In this document: positions 8,699-13,830 of the stretch, piece by piece | Numbering within the stretch: the first letter of the stretch is position 1 | Layout: each line of letters starts with the position of its first letter | From: Oscillospiraceae bacterium | GTDB lineage: Bacteria; Bacillota; Clostridia; Oscillospirales; Oscillospiraceae | Direction: 5' to 3' | Length of the DNA stretch: 21,513 nucleotides | Assembly: GCA_017458025.1 (NCBI GenBank) | Contig: JAFTGG010000172.1 | Span: 1-21,513, forward strand | Made by a program: the position numbers and the translations under genes | Notes under the pieces: model-generated | The model's database searches: none | Told to the model about the DNA's origin: nothing | The model's input: the letters and a program-made list of their open reading frames with translations, nothing else

Positions 8699-8772
8699 TG
8701 TGAACAATCCTCCGGATCATCGCCATAGTTCGCGGCTGCCGCGCCGGCGGCGAGCGCAATGGCGTCATTCTC

Positions 8773-9558
8773 TCACAGCGTCAGCGTTTCCGGCGCGTCC
8801 TTCTCATAATCCACCGTGCAGTCGGTATCCGAGCCCACGAGCCGAATGACCTTTTCGCGGCACAGCTCCAGCACCGCGATGAACGTCGCGACGATCTCGC
8901 TGCGCGAGCGGCTGCCGCGGAACAGCAGCAAAAACCGCGTAATGCCGAAGCTCTTGAGCCGGTCGACGATCTCGTGCGCCTTGTCCGTCACGGAGTACGG
9001 CTCGCGCCGCACGATCTCGTTAAACGCCGCCCGGTCCGGCGGCGCGAGCCGGTCGGCGCGGTCGGAAATTGCCTCCATCGCCTCGATGAGGTCGCCCTTT
9101 TCATGGTCGTATTCGTAGATCGCGCCGCGCTCCGTCGCCTCCGGCGGACGCGTCATCGTGTTGCGCCCGAACTCGCTGAGATTCGACATGGTCTCCGTCA
9201 GCATCTTGACGCGGAGATAGGTGTCCTTCTGCTGGCGCTCCTGCAGGGAGCGGATCAGCTCGTCCATCTCGCTCTGCGCCTCCTCGTCCTCAAGCGAGAG
9301 CAGCATGCGCGTTTTGATGTACATGAGATGCGCCGCCATCGTGATAAATTCGCTCGCGATTTCAAGATCGAGCCGCTTGCGCTGTTCGAGGTACGCGAGG
9401 TATTGGTCGAGGATCAACGCGATGGGGATATTCTGTATTTCGATCTTGTTTTTCGAGAGCAGAAACAAAATCAGGTCAAGAGGGCCTTCAAAGTCCTGCA
9501 AGGCCTCCTCGTTGCGCTCCTGCACGACGCTTTCGAGTTTAAAGATGGGATTGTCCAT
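8773..9558 (-). CDS. scpA: Segregation and condensation protein A
   Basis: ScpA, the kleisin subunit that bridges the SMC heads, 261 residues. The N-terminal kleisin motif is DFEGPLDLILFLLSKNKIEI, followed by the helical YLEQRKRLDLEIASEFITMAAHLMYIKTRMLL region and a C-terminal winged-helix segment. The ATG at 9556-9558 is preferred because GAGG stands 9 nt upstream; a TTG five codons earlier has no ribosome binding site. The reading frame begins just beyond the end of the M50 protease gene, 11 bp away, which implies co-transcription. Confidence 0.94.
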   Translation of the reverse strand: MDNPIFKLESVVQERNEEALQDFEGPLDLILFLLSKNKIEIQNIPIALILDQYLAYLEQRKRLDLEIASEFITMAAHLMYIKTRMLLSLEDEEAQSEMDELIRSLQERQQKDTYLRVKMLTETMSNLSEFGRNTMTRPPEATERGAIYEYDHEKGDLIEAMEAISDRADRLAPPDRAAFNEIVRREPYSVTDKAHEIVDRLKSFGITRFLLLFRGSRSRSEIVATFIAVLELCREKVIRLVGSDTDCTVDYEKDAPETLTL

Positions 9559-9569
9559 ACCAAAAATCC

Positions 9570-10241
9570 TCAATAGAAGATCAGATTTACAAACGCGTTG
9601 TACACAGCGCTGACCGCCCGGCCGAGAAAGCCGTCGAGCACGCCGAAGAAAATGAGCGCGTAAAGCACAAACACGCCGTAGCGCTCATAGCGCATCAGTT
9701 TCATGTACGCCGCGTCCGGCAGCACCGCGAACAGCACCTTGGAGCCGTCGAGCGGAGAAATCGGGAGCAGGTTGAACACGCCGAGGCCGACGTTCATCTG
9801 CGCGGCAATCATCAAAAACGCGTAGAACCAGCCCCAGGCCGCCGTATCCGGCGAGCGGTAAAGGATCGCGCGGCCGCCCAGCATCAGCACGAGCGCCAGC
9901 AGCAGATTGGACGCCGGTCCCGCCAACGCGGTCAGCGCCATGCCCTGCTTGGGGCGCTTGAAGTACCGCATATCCACCGGCACAGGCTTCGCCCAGCCGA
10001 AGCCGAGCGTCAGCATCGCCGCGAGCCCGAGCCAATCAATGTGGTGCAGCGGATTCAGGCTCAATCGGTGCTCACGCTTCGCCGTCGGGTCTCCAAGCGC
10101 GTAGGCGGCAAGCCCGTGGCAGGTCTCATGCACCGTCAGGCAAAGCAGCACCGCAACGAGCCGCAGCGAAGCGGAGAGCATCGCGGTCATATCCAATGAG
10201 GCAAAATAATCCCGAAAGGCGTTCAACGCAGTTTCTCCCAT
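9570..10241 (-). CDS. Site-2 protease family (M50) membrane protein
   Basis: A 223-residue membrane zinc metalloprotease-like protein. The zinc-binding HEXXH is HETCH at residues 38-42 within a membrane helix, and the third ligand motif is in LLPISPLDGSKV. About five to six hydrophobic segments are visible. It belongs to the short, PDZ-less group usually placed beside scpA-scpB in Firmicutes; the substrate is unknown. The start is uncertain: ATG at 10239-10241 or TTG at 10251-10253, neither with a clear ribosome binding site, and a TTG at 10224-10226 follows GGGAG. It is the first gene of the long minus-strand run, with a promoter about 45 bp upstream. Confidence 0.88.
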   Translation of the reverse strand: MGETALNAFRDYFASLDMTAMLSASLRLVAVLLCLTVHETCHGLAAYALGDPTAKREHRLSLNPLHHIDWLGLAAMLTLGFGWAKPVPVDMRYFKRPKQGMALTALAGPASNLLLALVLMLGGRAILYRSPDTAAWGWFYAFLMIAAQMNVGLGVFNLLPISPLDGSKVLFAVLPDAAYMKLMRYERYGVFVLYALIFFGVLDGFLGRAVSAVYNAFVNLIFY

Positions 10242-10265
10242 GCGTTTATGCAAAAATCAGAGAAT

Positions 10266-10292
10266 GATATACTTTAACTAGATTAGTATACC
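10266..10292. repeat. Near-perfect inverted repeat over the M50-operon -10 box
   Basis: Arms GATATACT (10266-10273) and AGTATACC (10285-10292) with an 11-nt centre; seven of eight positions are complementary and the eighth can pair as G-U in RNA. The repeat covers the promoter -10 box and the predicted start point, the usual place for a repressor operator. No regulator is identified, and a TA-rich -10 region can give such symmetry by chance. Confidence 0.35.
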
Positions 10293-10313
10293 ATTCCCTC
10301 TCGACTTTTACAA
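10285..10313 (-). promoter_or_regulatory. Sigma-A-type promoter for the M50-scpA-scpB gene run
   Basis: On the minus strand TTGTAA (10308-10313), a 17-bp spacer and TATACT (10285-10290). The -10 is preceded by TGG, giving the TGn of an extended -10. The predicted start is near 10278, about 37 nt before the M50 ATG. It is the clearest vegetative-type promoter I found for the twelve-gene minus-strand run. Confidence 0.7.
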
Positions 10314-10326
10314 GCAATTTTTGCAA

Positions 10327-10348
10327 TTTCCCCTGCATTTCCCCTGCA
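10327..10348. repeat. Tandem 11-bp direct repeat
   Basis: TTTCCCCTGCA occurs twice in a row without mismatch (10327-10337 and 10338-10348), between the tsf terminator and the promoter of the M50 gene. No function is known to me; it may be a small slippage duplication or a binding site upstream of the promoter. Confidence 0.8.
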
Positions 10349-10377
10349 AAAAGACCGCGGCGGCTGCCGCGGTCTTT
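10348..10377 (-). terminator. Rho-independent terminator after tsf
   Basis: On the minus strand a perfect 12-bp stem (AAAGACCGCGGC / GCCGCGGTCTTT) with a 4-nt loop, followed by further U residues. It starts 24 bp after the tsf stop and separates rpsB-tsf from the M50 operon promoter. Confidence 0.92.
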
Positions 10378-10400
10378 CAATATGCGTTATGCGCTTGTGT

Positions 10401-11321
10401 TTACTTCTTCAGGCCGGCGAGCTGCGCGATCTCCGCTGCAACGTCCTCCTGCTTCTTCTCGATGCCCTCGCCCTTCTCAAAGCGGACGGCGCCGACGAAC
10501 TCGACCTTGCCGCCGAGCGCCTTGGCGGCCTTCTCCATGTACTGCTCGACCGTGACGTCGCCGTCCTTGACGAACGCCTGCTGGAGGAGGCAGTTCTCGG
10601 AGTAGAACTTGTTGAGCTTGCCCTTGACGATGTTCTCCTTGACCTGCTGCGGCTTGGCGGCCATCTTCGGGTCGTTGTCCATCTGGGCGAGCATGATCTT
10701 CTTCTCTTCCTCGATGACGGCGTCCGTGACCTGGCTCTTGTCCCAGAAGCGCGGGTTCAGCGCCGCGATCTGCATCGCGACGTCCTTGCCGATCTCGGTC
10801 GCGTCGATGCCGCCCTCGACCTTGAGGTTGACGATGACGCCGATCTTGCCGCCGGCGTGAATATACGGGACGGAAGTGTTCTCCGCAAAGCGCGCGAAAC
10901 GGCGGACCTTGATGTTCTCGCCGATGACGAGGACCATCTCGTTCTGCTGCTCCTGCACGGTGCGCTCGCCGCCGTTGAACTTGAGCGCGAACAGCGCGTC
11001 GAGGTCGGCGGGATTCTCCTTCGCGACGGTTGCCGCAACGCCCTTGACAAAGTCCTGGAACTTCTCGTTCTTGCCGACGAAGTCGGTCTCGGCGTTGACC
11101 TCGACCGCGACGCCCACGCCGTCGATCACGCCGGCGTACGCCATGCCCTCGGCGGCGATGCGGCCGGCCTTCTTGGCGGAGGCGGCCATGCCCTTCTCGC
11201 GCAGCCACTCGACGGCCTTATCCATGTCGCCGTTCGACTCGGTGAGCGCCTTCTTGCAGTCCATCATGCCGACGCCGGTCATCTCGCGCAGCGTCTTTAC
11301 GTCTTGTGCGGTAAATGCCAT
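10401..11321 (-). CDS. tsf: Elongation factor Ts
   Basis: EF-Ts, 306 residues, the nucleotide exchange factor that regenerates EF-Tu-GTP in the cytoplasm. The N-terminal UBA-like domain (VKTLREMTGVGMMDCKKAL) and the core motif AVEVNAETDFVGKNEKF are both clear, and the length is normal for the family. ATG at 11319-11321 was chosen because GGAGG lies 9 nt upstream; a longer in-frame version would begin inside the intergenic region. It follows rpsB by 74 bp with a hairpin in the gap. pyrH and frr, which often follow tsf, are absent because a terminator comes next. Confidence 0.97.
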   Translation of the reverse strand: MAFTAQDVKTLREMTGVGMMDCKKALTESNGDMDKAVEWLREKGMAASAKKAGRIAAEGMAYAGVIDGVGVAVEVNAETDFVGKNEKFQDFVKGVAATVAKENPADLDALFALKFNGGERTVQEQQNEMVLVIGENIKVRRFARFAENTSVPYIHAGGKIGVIVNLKVEGGIDATEIGKDVAMQIAALNPRFWDKSQVTDAVIEEEKKIMLAQMDNDPKMAAKPQQVKENIVKGKLNKFYSENCLLQQAFVKDGDVTVEQYMEKAAKALGGKVEFVGAVRFEKGEGIEKKQEDVAAEIAQLAGLKK

Positions 11322-11354
11322 TTTCTGATTCCTCCAAATATTTATCAAAGTCGT

Positions 11355-11385
11355 GAAAACGGAGCGAGGCTCTGCCCCGCCCCGT
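11355..11385 (-). terminator. Attenuator-like hairpin between rpsB and tsf
   Basis: In the minus-strand RNA a 12-bp stem (two G-U pairs) with an AGA loop occupies 11359-11385 and is followed by UUUU (11355-11358). It starts 10 bp after the rpsB stop and ends well before the tsf ribosome binding site. The short U-run suggests partial termination or a processing site that lowers tsf relative to rpsB, rather than a full stop, because tsf has no evident promoter of its own in the remaining gap. Confidence 0.55.
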
Positions 11386-11395
11386 CAAAGTGCAA

Positions 11396-12139
11396 TTACG
11401 CTTCCGCCTCGGCTTCGCCCTCGGCCTTCTCAGCCACGGCGTCCTCCAGAACCTCGCCCTGCTTGCCCTCGATCATGGCGTTCGCCATGACGCCGGCGAT
11501 CAGCTTGATGGCGCGGATTGCGTCGTCGTTGCCTGGGATCGGGTAGTCGATCTCGTCGGGGTCGCAGTTGGTATCCGCGATGGCGACGACGGGGATACCC
11601 AGCTTGTGCGCTTCCGCGATGGCGTTGCGCTCCTTGCGGGTGTCGACGATGAACAGCGCGCCGGGGAGCTTGTTCATCTCCTTGACGCCGCCGAGGTACT
11701 TCTCGAGCTTCTCGATCTCGCCGAGGTGCTTCATGACTTCCTTCTTGGGCAGCATATCGAACGTGCCGTCCTCCTGCATGCGCTTGAGCTGGTTGAGACG
11801 GTCGATACGGGTGCGCATGGTCTTGAAGTTGGTCATCATGCCGCCGAGCCAGCGCGCGTTGACATAGTACATGTTGCAGCGAAGCGCCTCGTCTCTGATG
11901 GCCTCCTGCGCCTGCTTCTTGGTGCCGACGAACAGCAGCGTCTTGCCGTCCTCGGAGAGCTGACGCACGAAGTTGTAGGCCTCTTCGAGCTTTTTGACCG
12001 TCTTTTGCAGGTCGATGATATAGATGCCGTTGCGCTCCGTGTAGATATAGGGAGCCATCTTGGGGTTCCAGCGACGGGTCTGGTGACCGAAGTGGACGCC
12101 TGCTTCGAGCAGGGCTTTCATGGATACGACGTTTGCCAT
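11396..12139 (-). CDS. rpsB: 30S ribosomal protein S2
   Basis: Ribosomal protein S2, 247 residues, a small-subunit assembly protein. The start motif [22 protein letters not shown] and the later [20 protein letters not shown] and [15 protein letters not shown] blocks are diagnostic. The C-terminus carries an extra Glu/Ala-rich tail (about the last 18 residues). AAAGGAG lies 7 nt before the ATG. It is first in an rpsB-tsf operon with its own promoter about 100 bp upstream. Confidence 0.98.
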   Translation of the reverse strand: MANVVSMKALLEAGVHFGHQTRRWNPKMAPYIYTERNGIYIIDLQKTVKKLEEAYNFVRQLSEDGKTLLFVGTKKQAQEAIRDEALRCNMYYVNARWLGGMMTNFKTMRTRIDRLNQLKRMQEDGTFDMLPKKEVMKHLGEIEKLEKYLGGVKEMNKLPGALFIVDTRKERNAIAEAHKLGIPVVAIADTNCDPDEIDYPIPGNDDAIRAIKLIAGVMANAMIEGKQGEVLEDAVAEKAEGEAEAEA

Positions 12140-12237
12140 TTTGTTTCTCCTTTTGTTTTGTTGTTGCCTCCGGAGACTTCAGCCCCTCTGCTCACCCTTG
12201 CGGGCACAAACAAAGAGTCCGCCTCCGTGCGGAATGC
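12140..12237 (-). promoter_or_regulatory. rpsB leader, possibly structured
   Basis: About 98 nt separate the predicted start point from the rpsB ATG. The leader can form small stems: TCCG-CA-CGGA near the 5' end, CCC-GCAA-GGG with a GNRA-type loop in the middle, and the palindrome CTCCGGAG near the 3' end. Leaders of ribosomal protein genes are often bound by the protein product, but I do not recognise a known family here. Confidence 0.3.
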
Positions 12238-12243
12238 CCTGAT

Positions 12244-12272
12244 AGAATAGCACAACGTTTCGCGGATTGCAA
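12244..12272 (-). promoter_or_regulatory. Sigma-A-type promoter of rpsB-tsf
   Basis: On the minus strand TTGCAA (12267-12272), a 17-bp spacer and TATTCT (12244-12249), with TGC just before the -10 giving an extended -10 element. Predicted start near 12237. Confidence 0.72.
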
Positions 12273-12282
12273 GTATTTTTTC

Positions 12283-12319
12283 AGGCAATACCTTATAATT
12301 TCGGCGCGCGGTATTGCCT
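12283..12319. repeat. 10-bp inverted repeat between ymxH and the rpsB promoter
   Basis: Perfect arms AGGCAATACC (12283-12292) and GGTATTGCCT (12310-12319) with a 17-nt centre. It starts 8 bp after the ymxH stop and ends 10 bp before the rpsB -35 box. On the minus strand it is followed by GAAAAAATAC, so it lacks the U-run of an intrinsic terminator. It could be an mRNA 3'-end stabiliser for ymxH or a protein-binding site. Confidence 0.6.
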
Positions 12320-12327
12320 TAGAGCTT

Positions 12328-12615
12328 TTACCATCTTTTTTTGCCGCGTTTTGGCGGCGGCGGTCCGTCGCGGCGCGGGAATGAATGCTCGATGAGGATC
12401 ACGTCGTCCCCGATGCGCTTGATACAGCGCCAAGGTATGTAATACTCCTCCCCGCGCCCGAACAGTCCGAAAAACTTGAGCGGCCCCGGCACGATGATCG
12501 CCGTGATCTCGCCCTCGGGAATACGGATATCCAGATCGCCGACGTAACCGAGGCGGCAGCCGTCGTTGATGTTGATGACCTCCTTACAGCGGAGGTCGGT
12601 GAAGCGTTGGTCCAT
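12328..12615 (-). CDS. ymxH: YlmC/YmxH-family sporulation protein (PRC-barrel)
   Basis: A 95-residue PRC-barrel-like protein of the YlmC/YmxH sporulation group. The family core is plain: LRCKEVININDGCRLGYVGDLDI, then an IxGxI-like strand, KFFGLFGRGEEYYIPW and IKRIGDDVILIE. The tail is basic and proline-rich (PPPPKRGKKRW). PRC-barrels bind proteins or RNA; the precise role of YmxH is not known to me. The ribosome binding site GAGGTGG is partly inside the 3' arm of a hairpin just upstream. It follows the P-loop ATPase gene by 51 bp. Confidence 0.87.
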   Translation of the reverse strand: MDQRFTDLRCKEVININDGCRLGYVGDLDIRIPEGEITAIIVPGPLKFFGLFGRGEEYYIPWRCIKRIGDDVILIEHSFPRRDGPPPPKRGKKRW

Positions 12616-12622
12616 GATCCCA

Positions 12623-12654
12623 CCTCTTTCCGTACATCGTATGTCGGAAAGAGG
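12623..12654 (-). promoter_or_regulatory. Hairpin covering the ymxH ribosome binding site
   Basis: Perfect 10-bp arms (CCTCTTTCCG / CGGAAAGAGG) with a 12-nt loop that can itself pair through ACAT/ATGT. The downstream arm in the minus-strand RNA contains most of the ymxH Shine-Dalgarno sequence, so transcripts running on from the ATPase gene would hide it. CATACGAT in the loop (12636-12643) fits the SigE-type -10 pattern CATAnnnT; a start 7 nt downstream would leave out the upstream arm. The matching -35 is weak. Confidence 0.5.
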
Positions 12655-12666
12655 AAGTCCGATACC

Positions 12667-13374
12667 TTATACCCGCTTGTCCAGATAGCTCTCACGCATG
12701 TGCATGCCGATCGGGAACACGTCGAAGCCGTGCCCCTCGACCTGCGGCGCAAGCGGCTCCATGACGCAGGCGCAGAGCGCGGGAACGCCGGAACGCTCCG
12801 CGACCTCGGACGTGAACGCCCAACCGCTCAGCACATCGTCCGCCCGCGTCTGGCGGATCAGGTGCGCGTTTGAGACAAGCCCCGTGACGCGCAGCCCGGT
12901 CGTCCGTTCGATGCTGCGGATATGCTCCGCCGCTTTGTCCGCCGTGTCGCTGCCGGGCCGGTTTGGGTTGACCACGCAGAGCAATTGGTACGCGCCGGAA
13001 TGAAAATATTTCTTAAACTGATTCAGGATCATCGCGCCGGCGGCGTCGCCGCCGCAGTCAAGCAGCACGCGGCAGCCCTCGTCCTCCAGCGGCGCGCGGA
13101 CGGATGCGGAGATCACCTGCAGCTCGGAGCCGTTGCGCCCGTTGAACGGGTCGGAATACACCCTGACGCCCGCCGCCTCCAGCGCGTCCTGCCGCTCGCG
13201 GGATCGAAAGAACGGGTTTTCGATGTCGAGGTCGGCGACGGCAAGCCGCTCGTTCGTCCGCTGTGCCAGTTGAAAAGCGAGCGATACGCAGAACTCCGTC
13301 TTGCCGCTGCCGAAGTGTCCCGTTACCGCGATGATGCGCGGGCCGTTGAGCATCTGTTCCCAAAAAGCGTTCAT
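12667..13374 (-). CDS. MinD/ParA-like P-loop ATPase of unknown function
   Basis: A 235-residue SIMIBI-type NTPase. The Walker A is GHFGSGKTE (about residues 19-27), the switch region is VADLDIENPFF, and a Walker-B-like LLDCGGD follows. LLCVVNPNRPGSDT and GLVSNAHLIRQT match the nucleotide-specificity regions of MinD/CobQ-like proteins. No transmembrane segment or DNA-binding domain is seen. I do not recognise a named family. GGGAG stands 6 nt before the ATG. It is the first gene of an operon with ymxH and is divergent from the T-box operon, so it could be linked to sporulation or to the oxidoreductase; neither is shown. Confidence 0.8.
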   Translation of the reverse strand: MNAFWEQMLNGPRIIAVTGHFGSGKTEFCVSLAFQLAQRTNERLAVADLDIENPFFRSRERQDALEAAGVRVYSDPFNGRNGSELQVISASVRAPLEDEGCRVLLDCGGDAAGAMILNQFKKYFHSGAYQLLCVVNPNRPGSDTADKAAEHIRSIERTTGLRVTGLVSNAHLIRQTRADDVLSGWAFTSEVAERSGVPALCACVMEPLAPQVEGHGFDVFPIGMHMRESYLDKRV

Positions 13375-13406
13375 ATGCCGCTCCCATCATGTCATGTTTT
13401 TCGTCC

Positions 13407-13435
13407 ATTCTATTTTCCCCCGCGGGGCGCGTCAA
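13407..13435 (-). promoter_or_regulatory. Sigma-A-type promoter for the P-loop ATPase-ymxH operon
   Basis: On the minus strand TTGACG (13430-13435), a 17-bp spacer and TAGAAT (13407-13412), about 33 bp before the ATG. It is divergent from the T-box promoter, about 60 bp away. Confidence 0.7.
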
Positions 13436-13494
13436 CAGGCATTTTGCCCTATGAACGCGGCATCAAAACGCGGTTTTTTGTGCAAAAGGCAATA

Positions 13495-13524
13495 TTGACG
13501 AAACAGCGCTTTACCGCGTAAAAT
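13495..13524 (+). promoter_or_regulatory. Sigma-A-type promoter of the T-box operon
   Basis: TTGACG (13495-13500), an 18-bp spacer and TAAAAT (13519-13524). The predicted start near 13531 is about 12 nt before the base of T-box stem I. Confidence 0.72.
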
Positions 13525-13530
13525 CAATAT

Positions 13531-13797
13531 ACAACTTAGAAAGACTGTGACGAAGACGGTCGGAGGCAGAATTGGCCACAGAGAGCCGGCGTTTGCTGAG
13601 AGCCGGAGCAAGGCTGCTTCCAAGGACCCATCACTTCCGAGTCGGGGCGCTGAGCGGGCAACCGGGTAAGCTCCCTCGTGACGGCTGCGTGAAGGCCAGG
13701 GGCTTGTTGGAGCCTATGAGCGGCGCGAAAGCGCAATTTGAGTGGTACCGCGGGTGTAAGTTACGCTCGTCTCAAAGGAATTTGAGGCGAGCGTTTT
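13531..13797 (+). promoter_or_regulatory. T-box riboswitch, predicted tRNA-Ile specificity
   Basis: A T-box leader that reads the charge state of a tRNA. Stem I base is GACT (13543-13546) with AGTC (13640-13643), separated by a kink-turn-like GTGAC from helix GAAG (13552-13555)/CTTC (13634-13637). The upper stem is GGAGGCAG with CTGCTTCC, topped by CAGAGAGCCGG...GAGAGCCGG. By analogy with known T-boxes, the three bases before the conserved A (13633) next to that helix are the specifier: ATC at 13630-13632, an isoleucine codon. The T-box proper is TGGTACCGCG (13743-13752); its TGGT fits an A discriminator base, as in tRNA-Ile. TTTGAG (13737-13742) pairs with CTCAAA (13771-13776) as antiterminator. 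Class call is near certain; specificity is a hand-folded prediction. Confidence 0.93.
13764..13797 (+). terminator. T-box regulated terminator
   Basis: A 13-bp stem (one G-U pair) with a GGAA loop, followed by TTTT. Its 5' strand shares CTCAAA (13771-13776) with the antiterminator, so the two structures exclude each other. The gene start lies 34 bp downstream. Confidence 0.92.
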
Positions 13798-13830
13798 CGT
13801 ATGTCTCGCCAAGCACAGGAGGAACAAACT

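Noticed and set aside
10389..11546. 385-codon plus-strand frame opposite tsf and the end of rpsB
   Set aside because: Antisense to an unmistakable EF-Ts gene; Leu/Asp/Val-rich shadow with no start signal, crossing a terminator.
12628..12664. A full SigE promoter with both boxes upstream of ymxH
   Set aside because: The -10 match CATACGAT is good but no clear ATA-type -35 sits at the right distance, so only the -10 is mentioned.
13436..13494. Short CGCG...CGCG repeat followed by TTTTTT as a terminator
   Set aside because: Only four base pairs with an 8-9 nt loop, and no gene ends on the plus strand before it.
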